Assembly: GCF_001273775.1 (NCBI RefSeq)
Contig: NZ_CP011801.1
Coordinates: 310,001 to 374,000, forward strand
Source of the DNA: Nitrospira moscoviensis
GTDB lineage: Bacteria > Nitrospirota > Nitrospiria > Nitrospirales > Nitrospiraceae
Direction of reading: 5' to 3'
Length of the DNA stretch: 64,000 nucleotides
A program made the translations under genes and the position numbers. The notes under the pieces were generated by a model. It was not told the DNA's origin. It did not search any database and was given only the letters and a program-made list of their open reading frames with translations. Of this stretch, positions 23,006-32,819 are shown one piece after another (the first letter of the stretch is position 1; every line of letters begins with the position of its first letter).

Positions 23006-24010
23006 ATGAGCGAGCGCCTCATGACGAATCGCATCACGGAGGAGGAACGCAGCATCGAGAACGTGCTGCGGCCTCAGTCGCTGGACGACTACGTCGGTCA
23101 GGACAAGATGAAAGAATCGCTCCGGATTTGCATCGAGGCGGCCAAGCAGCGGAGAGAGGCGCTCGACCATGCGATTTTCTATGGTCCCCCCGGACTGGGC
23201 AAGACCACCATCGCGCACATCATCGCCAAAGAAATGGGCGCCGCGCTGCGGAGCACCTCGGGTCTCGTCCTCGCGCATGCGGGAGATCTCGCCGCGATTC
23301 TCACGAACCTCCAGGAGTATGACGTGCTGTTCATCGACGAAATCCACCGGTTGCCGGCGTCGGTGGAGGAAGCGCTCTACCCGGCCATGGAGGATTATCA
23401 ACTCGATCTGGTGATCGGGCAGGGGCCCGCCACGAGGACGGTGAAGCTGGACTTGCCGCGGTTCACGTTGGTCGGCGCCACGACGAGAGCCGGGGCGCTG
23501 ACTTCTCCGCTCAGAGACCGCTTCGGCCTGGTCTATCGCCTGGAGTTTTATTCGCCGGCTGAGCTGGAAGCGATCGTCGTCCGCTCCGCCGGGGTGCTGG
23601 GGATCGGCATGGACCGTGAGGGTGCGGCTGAAATCGCGCGGCGGGCGCGCGGCACCCCACGGATCGTCAACCGGTTGATCAAGCGGGTCCGGGACTACGC
23701 TCAGATCAAGGCCGGCGGACGGGTCACCCGCCGGGTGGCCGAAGAGGCCCTGGCTTGGCTGGGGATCGATCAGGCGGGATTCGACGACATGGACCGCAAG
23801 ATCCTGCTCACCATCATCGAAAAATTCAACGGAGGTCCGGTCGGCATCGAATCCCTCGCCGCGGCGGTCCAGGAGGATAAGGGCACGCTCGAAGACGTGT
23901 ACGAACCCTATCTGATCCAGGCCGGGTTTCTTGAACGAACCGGGCGCGGACGCCAAGTCACTCGGGCGGCCTTCGATCACTTTCACAAGCCTTCCACGCT
24001 CCTGATTTAG
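23006..24010 (+). CDS. ruvB: Holliday junction branch migration ATPase RuvB
   Basis: The AAA+ motor that pumps DNA through RuvAB complexes. The 334-residue protein has [12 protein letters not shown] near the start, Walker A GPPGLGKT, Walker B LFIDEIHR, sensor 1 VGATTRAG, the arginine-finger region PLRDRFG, and a C-terminal winged helix ([30 protein letters not shown]). Length is normal. It starts 10 bases after the Cys-rich gene. Confidence 0.97.
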   Translation: MSERLMTNRITEEERSIENVLRPQSLDDYVGQDKMKESLRICIEAAKQRREALDHAIFYGPPGLGKTTIAHIIAKEMGAALRSTSGLVLAHAGDLAAILTNLQEYDVLFIDEIHRLPASVEEALYPAMEDYQLDLVIGQGPATRTVKLDLPRFTLVGATTRAGALTSPLRDRFGLVYRLEFYSPAELEAIVVRSAGVLGIGMDREGAAEIARRARGTPRIVNRLIKRVRDYAQIKAGGRVTRRVAEEALAWLGIDQAGFDDMDRKILLTIIEKFNGGPVGIESLAAAVQEDKGTLEDVYEPYLIQAGFLERTGRGRQVTRAAFDHFHKPSTLLI

Positions 24011-24189
24011 GACCCGCCGTTCACGCACGGCGCCGTGGCGGATCGCTCCAAAGTTTTTGAAAGTACAGGACTATCCTTGCAATCGCCTCCACCGTTCCGG
24101 TAAGATTCACCACTTGTCCCAGCGGGTTCAAGCCGTCCGAAGAGAAATCGGAGCGTCTTCAATTCCAGCCGTTCGAGGTACGGTCGCCC

Positions 24190-25266
24190 ATGTCGAAGGA
24201 TCTGTCCGACTATCGCAAGGAAATCGACCGGATCGACGACGAGATCCTTCGTCTGCTGAACGAGCGTTCGAAGAGCGTCATCGAGATCGGTAAGCTCAAG
24301 AAGGAGCGGGACGCAGGGGCCAACTTGCACACTCCGGGGCGGGAAGCGGCGATCATCGAACGGCTGACCAAGCAGAATACGGGACCGTTTCCGACCGACG
24401 CGATCCAGTCCGTGTATCGCGAGATCATGTCGGCGTCGCTGTCGCTCGAAGGCCCGCAAAAAGTCGCCTACCTCGGCCCCAGAGCCACCTTTACCCACAT
24501 GGCGTGCATGCAGAAATTCGGCTCTTCGGCGCAGTATGTGCCTGTCCACAGCATCAAAGACGTGTTCAGCGAAGTGGAACGGGGCCGCGCCAACTTCGGC
24601 GTCGTGCCGATCGAAAACACGACGGAAGGGGTCGTCAATCATACGCTCGACATGTTCATCGACTCCAACCTGCTGATCTACGGGGAGGTGCTTCAAGAGG
24701 TCTCACACCATCTCCTGTCGACGTCCGGCCTGTTGGACGATGTCAAGAAAATCTACTCCCATCCGCACGCCATCGCCCAATGCCGCAATTGGCTCGAAAC
24801 GAACCTCCCCCACGTGCCGGTGTCCGAGGTGGCGAGCACCGCCCGAGCGGCCGAGCTCTGCATGGACGAACCGTCGTCCGCGGCCATCGCCTCCGAATTG
24901 GCCGGGCAACTCTACGGGCTCAAGGTGGTCAAGGCCCGCATCGAAGACAATTTGAACAACTTCACCCGCTTTCTCGTGCTGTCGCAAAAGCCGCCCGAGC
25001 GGACGGGCAAGGATAAGACGTCGTTGATGCTCTCCGTAAAAGACAAAGTGGGCGCCCTCTATGACCTGTTGCGGCCCTTCGCCTCGCATGGCTTGAACAT
25101 GACGAAGATCGAATCGCGGCCCTCTCGCCGGAAGGCCTGGGAGTATATCTTTTTCGTCGATGTGGAAGGGCATATCGAAGAGGAACGGGTCAAGAAGGCC
25201 GTGGAAGAAGTTACGCCGCGCTGTCTGTTTCTCAAGATCCTCGGCTCCTATCCCGCGCACAGTTGA
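24190..25266 (+). CDS. pheA: Chorismate mutase / prephenate dehydratase (P-protein)
   Basis: A 358-residue bifunctional enzyme converting chorismate to prephenate and then to phenylpyruvate. Residues about 1-90 are an AroQ-type mutase (LSDYRKEIDRIDDEILRLLNERSK). Residues about 95-265 are the dehydratase (VAYLGPRATFTHMA, the VPIENTTEG motif, and NNFTRFLVL). The last 80 residues are an ACT domain with the ESRPSRR phenylalanine-sensing motif, so feedback inhibition by Phe is expected. It opens a seven-gene block for aromatic amino acids, CMP kinase and acyltransferase. Confidence 0.96.
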   Translation: MSKDLSDYRKEIDRIDDEILRLLNERSKSVIEIGKLKKERDAGANLHTPGREAAIIERLTKQNTGPFPTDAIQSVYREIMSASLSLEGPQKVAYLGPRATFTHMACMQKFGSSAQYVPVHSIKDVFSEVERGRANFGVVPIENTTEGVVNHTLDMFIDSNLLIYGEVLQEVSHHLLSTSGLLDDVKKIYSHPHAIAQCRNWLETNLPHVPVSEVASTARAAELCMDEPSSAAIASELAGQLYGLKVVKARIEDNLNNFTRFLVLSQKPPERTGKDKTSLMLSVKDKVGALYDLLRPFASHGLNMTKIESRPSRRKAWEYIFFVDVEGHIEEERVKKAVEEVTPRCLFLKILGSYPAHS

Positions 25267-25270
25267 TTCC

Positions 25271-26347
25271 ATGGCACTGCACGTCCACCACGATATTGCG
25301 TCCTTGAGCCCCTACGTTCCGGGCAAACCGATCGAGGAACTCCAGCGGGAACTGGGGCTGAGCCGGGTCGTCAAGCTCGCGTCCAACGAAAATCCGCTCG
25401 GACCGTCACCGAAGGCGTTGGCGGCGCTGGCCGGGGCAGAGACGACGCTCCATCGCTATCCGGACGGCGGCGCCTATCGGCTCAGACAGGCGATCGCCGA
25501 CCGGTGGAAGGTAGCGATGGACCAGGTCATTCTCGGCAACGGCTCCGACGAGATCCTCGGCTTGTTGGCGCGGGCGTTCCTCGCGCCGGGCGACGAAGCG
25601 GTCATGGCGGATTGCACCTTCGTCATCTACAAAATGGAAGTCACCGCCGCCCACGGCAAGCCGGTGGTCGTGCCGCTCAAGGAGTGGACGCACGATCTGG
25701 AGGCGATGGCCGCGGCCGTAACCCCTCGCACGAGATTGCTGTTCGTCTGCAATCCCAACAATCCCACCGGGACGATGGTGTCGGCCGAGGCGGTCCGTCG
25801 CCTCATGGCGAGCGTGCCGGAGGATGTCATCGTCGTCTTCGACGAGGCCTACTTCGAGTACGTCCGCGATCCGCATTTCCCCGATGCGCTGGACTATGTG
25901 AAGCGGGGCCGGAACGCGATCGTCCTCCGCACGTTCTCGAAGATCTACGGGCTCGCGGGGCTGCGGATCGGCTACGGCATGACGACGCCGGAGATCAACG
26001 GCTATTTGAACCGCGTTCGGCCGCCGTTCAACGCCAATACGCTGGCGCAGCGCGCGGCGCTGGCGGCGCTGGGAGACGACGAACACGTGGCGAGAAGCCG
26101 GGCGGTCAACGCGGCCGGCATGGAGCACATCGAAAACGGCCTGCGAGCGCTGGCATTCGACCCGGTGCCGAGTGAAGCGAATTTCCTATATTTCGATGTC
26201 CGGCGCGACGGGCGGCAGGTGTTCGACGCGTTGTTGCGCGAGGGGATCATCGTGCGGCACATCGAGGGCCCCATGCTGCGGGTGACCGTCGGGCAACCCG
26301 AGGAGAACAGCGCCTTCCTGCACGCGTTGAAAAAGGTTGTAGCGTAG
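25271..26347 (+). CDS. hisC: Histidinol-phosphate aminotransferase family; probable aromatic aminotransferase
   Basis: A 358-residue PLP enzyme of fold type I from MALHVHHDIASLSPYVPGKP. Seen: KLASNENPLGPSP, LGNGSDEIL, NPNNPTGT, and the PLP lysine in RTFSKIYGLAGLRIGYG. The family converts imidazole acetol phosphate to histidinol phosphate, and many members also transaminate phenylpyruvate and hydroxyphenylpyruvate. Between pheA and aroF, 4 bases after the pheA stop, an aromatic role is likely, alone or in addition to histidine synthesis. Confidence 0.92.
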   Translation: MALHVHHDIASLSPYVPGKPIEELQRELGLSRVVKLASNENPLGPSPKALAALAGAETTLHRYPDGGAYRLRQAIADRWKVAMDQVILGNGSDEILGLLARAFLAPGDEAVMADCTFVIYKMEVTAAHGKPVVVPLKEWTHDLEAMAAAVTPRTRLLFVCNPNNPTGTMVSAEAVRRLMASVPEDVIVVFDEAYFEYVRDPHFPDALDYVKRGRNAIVLRTFSKIYGLAGLRIGYGMTTPEINGYLNRVRPPFNANTLAQRAALAALGDDEHVARSRAVNAAGMEHIENGLRALAFDPVPSEANFLYFDVRRDGRQVFDALLREGIIVRHIEGPMLRVTVGQPEENSAFLHALKKVVA

Positions 26348-26371
26348 CGAGAGCCGAACAGCGAGGGAATT

Positions 26372-27385
26372 ATGATCATCGTCTTGAAACCTGAGGCGAC
26401 GGAACGGGAAGTCGATCATATTATCGATCGGCTGCGCGAGTTGGGGCTGAAGTCGCAAATTTCCACTGGACAGGAGCGCACGATCATCGGCGTGATCGGC
26501 GACGACCGGATTCTTCAGAACCAGCCCCTGACTGCGCTGCCGGGCGTCGAAAGCGTCCTGCCGATTCTGGCCCCATGGAAGCTGGTGAGCCGGGAATTCA
26601 AGCGCGAGGGCACGATCATCGAAGTGGGCGGCGTGAAAATCGGCGGGAAGAAGCTCGCCATCATGGCCGGTCCCTGCGCCGTGGAACGGCTGGAGCTGAC
26701 GGTCGGCATCGCGCACGAGGTCAAGTCGGCCGGCGCGACGGTGCTCCGCGGCGGGGCCTACAAGCCGAGGACGTCGCCCTATTCCTTCCAAGGCTTGGGC
26801 CGCGAGGGGCTCGATTATCTGGTGGAGGCCAAGAAGCAGACCGGGCTGCCGGTCGTGAGCGAGATTCTCGATACCCGCGACATCGAGCTGTTCCTGGAAA
26901 AGGCTGACATCATCCAGATCGGCGCCAGGAACATGCAAAATTTCGAGCTGCTGAAGGAAGTGGGCGCCTATGACAAGCCGGTGCTGCTGAAGCGGGGCTT
27001 GTCGGCGACGATCAAAGAATTCCTGCTGTCCGCCGAATATATCATGTCGCGCGGCAACCGGAACGTCATGCTCTGCGAGCGCGGCATCCGAACCTTTGAA
27101 ACCCAATACCGCAACACGCTCGACCTCGCCGCCATTCCGACCCTGAAAGAACTATCGCACCTGCCCGTCATCGTCGATCCCAGCCACGCCACCGGCAAAT
27201 GGAACCTGGTGGCCCCGATGTCCAAGGCGGCTGTGGCGGCCGGCGCGGACGGCCTGTTGATCGAGGTCCATTCCAATCCGGAATGTGCTCTGTGCGACGG
27301 GGAAGAATCGATCAAGCCGTCCAAGTTCAAAGAACTGATGCACGATCTCAGCAACATCGCCCGCGCTGTCGGCCGAGAGATTTAG
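26372..27385 (+). CDS. aroF: DAHP synthase, type I-beta with N-terminal ferredoxin-like domain
   Basis: Condenses phosphoenolpyruvate and erythrose 4-phosphate, the first step of the shikimate route. The 337-residue protein has a ferredoxin-like regulatory domain (1-70, [21 protein letters not shown]) and a TIM barrel with [34 protein letters not shown] and [10 protein letters not shown]. This arrangement is the Thermotoga-type I-beta enzyme, normally inhibited by Tyr or Phe through the N-terminal domain. It lies between hisC and tyrA. The symbol could equally be aroG. Confidence 0.94.
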   Translation: MIIVLKPEATEREVDHIIDRLRELGLKSQISTGQERTIIGVIGDDRILQNQPLTALPGVESVLPILAPWKLVSREFKREGTIIEVGGVKIGGKKLAIMAGPCAVERLELTVGIAHEVKSAGATVLRGGAYKPRTSPYSFQGLGREGLDYLVEAKKQTGLPVVSEILDTRDIELFLEKADIIQIGARNMQNFELLKEVGAYDKPVLLKRGLSATIKEFLLSAEYIMSRGNRNVMLCERGIRTFETQYRNTLDLAAIPTLKELSHLPVIVDPSHATGKWNLVAPMSKAAVAAGADGLLIEVHSNPECALCDGEESIKPSKFKELMHDLSNIARAVGREI

Positions 27386-27397
27386 ACGAGCACGGTC

Positions 27398-28291
27398 ATG
27401 GCCGTTCATTTCAAACAGGTGGCGATCGTCGGCGTAGGCCTCATCGGGGGATCGCTCGGGATGATTCTGCGCCGGAGGGGTTTGGCTGATCAGGTCGTCG
27501 GCATCGGGCGCCGGGTGGAGAATCTCAAAACCGCCGTCGAACTGGGCGCGATCGATCGGTATGTCTCCGATCCCAAGGAAGGCGTGCGCGGAGCGGATCT
27601 CGTGGTGCTCGCAACGCCGGTGGATACCTACGATCGGCATCTCAAAGACTGGGCCTCTTGCCTCGCGCCGGGGGCGATCGTGAGCGATGTGGGGAGCGTG
27701 AAGGGCCCTTTGGTGGAGCAGTCGGAGCAGGCCATGCCGGCCGGCGTCCATTTCGTCGGGGCACACCCCATCGCGGGGAAGGAAAAAACCGGCGTCGCGG
27801 CCGGCACCGATCAATTGTTCCAAGGCGCGCGCTGCATTCTAACCCCCACGGCGCGAACCGACCGGCAGGCGCTGGAGCGGATTCACGAGCTGTGGCGGGA
27901 GACCGGCTCCATCGTGCTCACCATGGATCCGTACCTGCACGATCAAATTCTGGGCGCCGTCAGCCACTTACCGCACGTCGCGGCCTTTGCCCTGATGAAC
28001 GCGCTGGCAGAATTGCGCGATCGACAATTGCCTGCGCTTGATTTGGCCGGCCATTCGGGCGGCGGCTTGCGGGACACGACGAGGATTGCCGCCAGCTCGC
28101 CGGAAATGTGGCGCGATATTTTTGTCTGGAATCGGGCCAACGTCGTGGCTTTCATCGAACGCTATGAACGGGCGTTGGGAGAATTAAAACGCTTGATCCA
28201 AACCGGCGATGCGGCGGGCATCGAAAAGGCGTTGGAACGGGCCAAAGCCGAACGCGAGAAGTTGAACGCGCGTCCTCCCGTCACGGTATGA
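27398..28291 (+). CDS. tyrA: Prephenate dehydrogenase
   Basis: Oxidatively decarboxylates prephenate (or arogenate) toward tyrosine. The 297-residue protein has a Rossmann GVGLIGGSLG motif near the start, DVGSVKGPL, the HPIAGKEKTGVAAG catalytic block, and the C-terminal helical dimerisation domain with AVSHLPHVAAFAL. No chorismate mutase or ACT domain is fused. Its stop overlaps the aroA start by four bases (ATGA), so translation is coupled. Confidence 0.94.
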   Translation: MAVHFKQVAIVGVGLIGGSLGMILRRRGLADQVVGIGRRVENLKTAVELGAIDRYVSDPKEGVRGADLVVLATPVDTYDRHLKDWASCLAPGAIVSDVGSVKGPLVEQSEQAMPAGVHFVGAHPIAGKEKTGVAAGTDQLFQGARCILTPTARTDRQALERIHELWRETGSIVLTMDPYLHDQILGAVSHLPHVAAFALMNALAELRDRQLPALDLAGHSGGGLRDTTRIAASSPEMWRDIFVWNRANVVAFIERYERALGELKRLIQTGDAAGIEKALERAKAEREKLNARPPVTV

Positions 28292-29628
28292 GCAGCATGA
28301 CCGCACTGACCATTACCGCCGGCCGGCCGTTGGCAGGCACGACGACCGTGCCGGGCGACAAGTCCGTTACCCACCGGGCGATCATGCTCACGGCCCTCGC
28401 GGAGGGAACCAGCGTCATTTCACGCTACTGCCGGGGCGAAGACTGCCTCAATACGATGCGGGCCTTGCAATCGCTCGGCGTCCCGATCGACGAGACGCCC
28501 GAACAGTTGACCGTGCACGGGAAAGGGTTCTGGGGACTGACCGAACCCCAGGGCCCGATCGATTGCGGCAATTCGGGAACCGGGATTCGCCTGCTGGCCG
28601 GCCTGCTCGCGGGCCAGGATTTTTTTACGGTGCTGACCGGCGACGAGTCCATCCGCCGCCGGCCGATGGGACGGGTGGTCAAACCGTTGCGTCAAATGGG
28701 GGCGGTGATCGCCGGCCGTAAGGGCGGCGAGCTGGCTCCGCTCGCGATTACCGGCACGCGATTGTGCGGCATCGACTACCGGTCACCGGTCGCCAGCGCC
28801 CAGGTGAAGTCGTCCCTGCTGTTGGCCGGTCTGTTCGCCGAGGGCGCCACGCGCTTTTCCGAGCCGCGGCTCTCGCGGGATCATACGGAGCGGATGTTCC
28901 GGTTTTTCGGCGTCCCTCTCACCCGGGAGGGCGACACGCTGGTGCTGCAAGGCCGCCCGGCGGTCGGGTGGACCGGCCGCGACCTCGTCATCCCCGGAGA
29001 TTTTTCGGCGGCGGCGTTTTTCGTCGTGGGAGCGACGATTGTCCCCGGCTCGGATATCACGATTCGGAACGTCGGGATCAATCCCACCAGGACCGGCCTG
29101 CTCGACGTCATGCGTTCGATGGGCGCGGACATCCAGGTGCTCAATACCCGGGAGGAAGCGGGCGAACCGGTGGCCGACCTTCGGGTGAGGTCCGCGCCGT
29201 TGAAGGGCGTGACGATCGGGGAGGATCTGATTCCGCAAACGATCGACGAATTTCCCGTCCTCTGCGTGGCGGCCGCCGTGGCGGAGGGAGACACGGTCAT
29301 CACGGGTGCAGAAGAGTTGCGCGTCAAAGAGAGCGATCGCATCGCCACGATGAGCGCGGAATTGCGGGCCATGGGAGCCCGCATCACGGAACGATCCGAT
29401 GGGATGGTGATCCAGGGCTTGGGCAAGGCCGCTGAAAACGGGAGGCTCCAGCCGGCGCGGCAGGCGCAGAGCCATGGCGACCACCGTGTCGCCATGTCGC
29501 TCGCGATCGGCGCCTTGACCGCCGCGTCACCCATGACGATCGGGGACACGGCTTGCGTAGAAACCTCGTTCCCGGACTTCGAATCGACGCTGACCGCGTT
29601 GTTGACGGAGCCCGCGCGAGGGCTATAA
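28288..29628 (+). CDS. aroA: 3-phosphoshikimate 1-carboxyvinyltransferase (EPSP synthase)
   Basis: Joins shikimate 3-phosphate and PEP. The 446-residue enzyme has GDKSVTHRAIMLTALAEGTS, the NSGTGIRLLAG motif, DESIRRRPMGR, and near the end EELRVKESDRIATMS and GDHRVAMSLAIGA. The ATG overlaps the tyrA stop; an alternative ATG lies three codons inside. aroE and aroK lie together elsewhere (48.0-49.4 kb). Confidence 0.96.
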   Translation: MSSMTALTITAGRPLAGTTTVPGDKSVTHRAIMLTALAEGTSVISRYCRGEDCLNTMRALQSLGVPIDETPEQLTVHGKGFWGLTEPQGPIDCGNSGTGIRLLAGLLAGQDFFTVLTGDESIRRRPMGRVVKPLRQMGAVIAGRKGGELAPLAITGTRLCGIDYRSPVASAQVKSSLLLAGLFAEGATRFSEPRLSRDHTERMFRFFGVPLTREGDTLVLQGRPAVGWTGRDLVIPGDFSAAAFFVVGATIVPGSDITIRNVGINPTRTGLLDVMRSMGADIQVLNTREEAGEPVADLRVRSAPLKGVTIGEDLIPQTIDEFPVLCVAAAVAEGDTVITGAEELRVKESDRIATMSAELRAMGARITERSDGMVIQGLGKAAENGRLQPARQAQSHGDHRVAMSLAIGALTAASPMTIGDTACVETSFPDFESTLTALLTEPARGL

Positions 29629-29662
29629 TACGGCTCCCTATGATGCAGGGCCGAGTCGGAGG

Positions 29663-30334
29663 ATGGACCAGGGCGTGATCATTGCGATCGATGGACCGGC
29701 GGGAGTCGGAAAGAGCACCGTCGCCAAACGGCTGGCGGCGCGCTTGGGCTACTTGTATCTGGATACGGGCGCGCTGTATCGCGCCGTCGCCTGGAAGGTG
29801 CTCCAGTCCAAGATCGAGCCGGCCGACGCGGAACGGGTGGCGCGCGTGCTCGGCCATACGACGCTGCACATGCAGTTTCAGCACGGCGCCATGCAGGTCC
29901 TCGTCGATGGACAGGACGTGACCGCGTTCCTCCGCACGCCGGAGGTGACCGCCGCGGCCTCGGTCGTCTCCGCGATTCCGGCCGTCCGCGAGTGGCTGCT
30001 GCCGGTGCAACGGCAGATCGGCCAGCGCGGCTCCGTGGTGGCGGAAGGCCGCGATGTCGGGACGAAGGTCTTTCCTTCCGCGCCGGTCAAGTTTTTTTTG
30101 GACGCCGATGCCTCCGTGCGCGCCGAGCGCCGGCACCGGGAACTGGTCGCCGCCGGGCATGGGGGGGCGCTCGAAAAGACGCACCAGGAATTGTCCGGCC
30201 GCGACAACCGCGACCGCAGCAGAGCCGTGGCGCCCTTGATGGCCGCCGCCGATGCCCGCCATATCGACACCTCGACGCTGAGCGTCGACGAAGTGGTGGA
30301 GCACATGATGGCCGCGGTATCCGCCGTCTCGTGA
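29663..30334 (+). CDS. cmk: Cytidylate kinase
   Basis: Phosphorylates CMP and dCMP. The 223-residue P-loop kinase has IAIDGPAGVGKSTVAKRLA, YLDTGALYRAVAW, VVAEGRDVGTKVFP and the LID region RAERRHRELVAAG...RDNRDRSRAVAPL. Length is normal. It is followed, with a four-base overlap (GTGA), by plsC and then rpsA, the classic cmk-rpsA neighbourhood. Confidence 0.95.
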   Translation: MDQGVIIAIDGPAGVGKSTVAKRLAARLGYLYLDTGALYRAVAWKVLQSKIEPADAERVARVLGHTTLHMQFQHGAMQVLVDGQDVTAFLRTPEVTAAASVVSAIPAVREWLLPVQRQIGQRGSVVAEGRDVGTKVFPSAPVKFFLDADASVRAERRHRELVAAGHGGALEKTHQELSGRDNRDRSRAVAPLMAAADARHIDTSTLSVDEVVEHMMAAVSAVS

Positions 30335-31023
30335 GCAGCGTCGCGTATGCGGTCTTATGGCTCCTGACCCGCGCGATTGCGCGGCTCGTGTTTCGTTACC
30401 GGGTCGATGGGGAGGTGCCGTTGACGGGCGGGGTGCTCGTCGCCGCGAACCATGCCAGTTACCTCGACATTCCGCTGCTCGGCTGCGGCATGAGGCGGAG
30501 GGCCTGGTATCTCGGCCGCAGTGATTTGTTTCCGGTCCCGATCGTCAATGGGATGCTGCGGTCGCTGGGCTGGATTCCATTACGGTTGGGACGGTTGGAT
30601 CGCGAGGCGTTCGGTAAGGCGATCAGCCTGATTCAGGCGGGAAAAGTCGTGGTGATCTTCCCCGAAGGGGGCCGGAGCCACGACGGGCATTTGCGGCAGC
30701 CGAAGGCCGGTATCGGCGTGATCGTCTCTCAGACCGGCTGCCCGGTGGTGCCGGCCTATATCAAAGGGACCTTCGAGGTCCTCCCGACCGGGGCTCGGTG
30801 GCCGAGGTTCCGGCAAGTCACCGTCCGGTTCGGCGCGCCGCTCACGTTCCAGACAGGCGGCCACAAAGAAACGGTGGAATCCAAGCGGTTTTATGAACAG
30901 GTCAGCCGAACGGTGATTGAACAGATTGCTGCCCTCGGCAATGTTCCCCTGCCGAAGGGGCATCACGAGGCAGCGCAGGAGACACCGAACAGGACGGCCG
31001 CCGGGACTCGCAAGGCTGAGTGA
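30331..31023 (+). CDS. plsC: 1-acyl-sn-glycerol-3-phosphate acyltransferase (PlsC family)
   Basis: Makes phosphatidic acid at the inner membrane. A 230-residue product from a GTG that overlaps the cmk stop (GTGA). Seen: N-terminal hydrophobic helix (SVAYAVLWLLTRAIARLVF), the NHASYLDIPLL motif (HX4D, catalytic), LGWIPLRL, the VIFPEGGRS glycerophosphate-binding motif, and GCPVVPAYIKGT. The tail after about residue 205 is hydrophilic and not conserved. Confidence 0.92.
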   Translation: MSSVAYAVLWLLTRAIARLVFRYRVDGEVPLTGGVLVAANHASYLDIPLLGCGMRRRAWYLGRSDLFPVPIVNGMLRSLGWIPLRLGRLDREAFGKAISLIQAGKVVVIFPEGGRSHDGHLRQPKAGIGVIVSQTGCPVVPAYIKGTFEVLPTGARWPRFRQVTVRFGAPLTFQTGGHKETVESKRFYEQVSRTVIEQIAALGNVPLPKGHHEAAQETPNRTAAGTRKAE

Positions 31024-31078
31024 GCCCGGCCATTTCACCATCAGCACCCGGCGCAAGCCGGAAGAGTAGGATGCTCAC

Positions 31079-32788
31079 ATGGGTACCGTGTCCACAGGCA
31101 GTGACGCACAGTTAGACCGCAACGCCCTCGCGGCGTTGTACGAAGAGACCTTCCGCAATCTGGAGGAAGGAACGATCACCGAAGGCCGCGTCGTGGCCCT
31201 CACGAAAGACAAGGTGGTCGTCGACATCGGCTACAAGTCGGAGGGGATGATCCCGGGCGACCAGTTCTCCACGGAAGAGCTGCAGAACCTCAAGCTCGGC
31301 GACAAGCTCCAGGTCTACATCGAAGAATGCGAAGACGCCGACGGCAATCTCGTCCTGTCCAAAGAAAAAGCGGACAAGATGAAGATTTGGGAAGAATTGG
31401 AAAAGCTCTACAAGGAAGAAAAGAGCATCGAAGGCAAAATCATCTCCCGCATCAAGGGCGGCATGATGGTCGACATCGGCGTGAAGGCGTTCCTGCCGGG
31501 CTCGCAGATCGATCTCCATCCGGTCCGCGACCTGGACGGCCTCGTCGGCAAGACGTTCCCGCTCAAGATCATCAAGATCAACCATCGGCGCGGCAACGTC
31601 GTGGTCTCCCGCCGTGTGCTGCTGGAAGAAACGCGCGACAAGAAGCGACAGACGACGCTCGCCAATTTGAAGGAAGGCCAGCTCATTCAAGGCATGGTGA
31701 AGAACATCACCGACTACGGAGCCTTCATCGACCTGGGGGGGATCGACGGGCTGCTCCATATCACCGACATGTCGTGGGGCCGCGTCGGCCATCCCTCCGA
31801 GATGTTCAGCGTCGGGGACAAAGTCGAGGTGACGGTGCTGAAGTACGACCGGGAAACCGGCCGCATCTCGCTCGGCCTCAAGCAAAAGAGCGCCGATCCC
31901 TGGACGAACGTGGCCGGCAAGTATCCGATCGGCACGCGGGTGCGCGGCCGGGTGGTCAGCCTGACCGACTACGGGGCCTTCGTCGAATTGGAACCGGGCG
32001 TGGAAGGGCTGGTGCACGTGTCGGAAATGTCCTGGACGCACGAAGTCCGGCATCCGTCGCGCGTCGTGGCCGTCGGCGACCAGGTGGAAGCGGCCGTGCT
32101 CAATGTCGATCCTGCGAGCCGCAAGATCTCCCTGGGCATGAAGCAGACCGCGCCCAATCCCTGGGATATGATCGAAACGAAGTATCCGATCGGGACACGG
32201 ATCGAAGGCAAAGTGAAGAGCCTGACCGATTTCGGCGCCTTCATTGGATTGGAAGAGGGCATCGACGGGTTGATCCATATCTCGGACATGTCCTGGACCA
32301 AGCACATCAAACATCCGTCCGAGCTGTTCAAGAAAGGCCAGAAGGTCGAAGCGATCGTGCTGCGGATCGACAAGGAAAAGGAGCGGCTGTCCTTGGGCTA
32401 CAAGCAGCTCACCAGGGATCCGTGGGATGACGAAATCCCATCGCGCTACCACGTCGGCGATTCGGTGACCGGCAAGGTCAGCAAGGTCGCCGATTTCGGC
32501 ATCTTCGTCGAATTGGAGGGCGGCGTCGAGGGTTTGATCCACATCAGCGAAGCCGGTCTGGAATCGCAAACCAAGCTCGAAGAGAAGTTCAAGCTCGGAG
32601 AAGAGGTGACGGCCAAGATCATCAAGGTGGACCGGGAAGAGCGAAAGATCGCGCTCAGCCTGCGCGAGCACCATTTGGATACCGATCGCCGGCAGATGGA
32701 CGAATATCACGCCTCGCAGGGTTCGCTGGATCAAAGTCTGGGTCGGGCGGCGAAACAAAGCCGGAAACGTCAGCAGTCGGACGATTAG
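31079..32788 (+). CDS. rpsA: 30S ribosomal protein S1, six S1 domains
   Basis: S1 binds mRNA leaders and helps start translation. The 569-residue protein carries six S1 OB-fold repeats; the last four are the most alike and share the cores DYGAFIDLGGIDGLLHITDMSW, DYGAFVELEPGVEGLVHVSEMSW, DFGAFIGLEEGIDGLIHISDMSW (as separate blocks) and DFGIFVELEGGVEGLIHISEAG. The C-terminus ends in a basic RKRQQ tail. Length is close to the 557-residue E. coli protein. Upstream cmk-plsC and downstream sppA-HU/IHF fit the conserved cmk-rpsA-ihfB block. Confidence 0.96.
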   Translation: MGTVSTGSDAQLDRNALAALYEETFRNLEEGTITEGRVVALTKDKVVVDIGYKSEGMIPGDQFSTEELQNLKLGDKLQVYIEECEDADGNLVLSKEKADKMKIWEELEKLYKEEKSIEGKIISRIKGGMMVDIGVKAFLPGSQIDLHPVRDLDGLVGKTFPLKIIKINHRRGNVVVSRRVLLEETRDKKRQTTLANLKEGQLIQGMVKNITDYGAFIDLGGIDGLLHITDMSWGRVGHPSEMFSVGDKVEVTVLKYDRETGRISLGLKQKSADPWTNVAGKYPIGTRVRGRVVSLTDYGAFVELEPGVEGLVHVSEMSWTHEVRHPSRVVAVGDQVEAAVLNVDPASRKISLGMKQTAPNPWDMIETKYPIGTRIEGKVKSLTDFGAFIGLEEGIDGLIHISDMSWTKHIKHPSELFKKGQKVEAIVLRIDKEKERLSLGYKQLTRDPWDDEIPSRYHVGDSVTGKVSKVADFGIFVELEGGVEGLIHISEAGLESQTKLEEKFKLGEEVTAKIIKVDREERKIALSLREHHLDTDRRQMDEYHASQGSLDQSLGRAAKQSRKRQQSDD

Positions 32789-32819
32789 TCAAAGCCGGAC
32801 CGGCACAAGGTGATGCGCC

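Noticed and set aside
31112..32758. Minus-strand 548-codon frame opposite rpsA
   Set aside because: A periodic product that merely mirrors the S1 repeats of the real gene.
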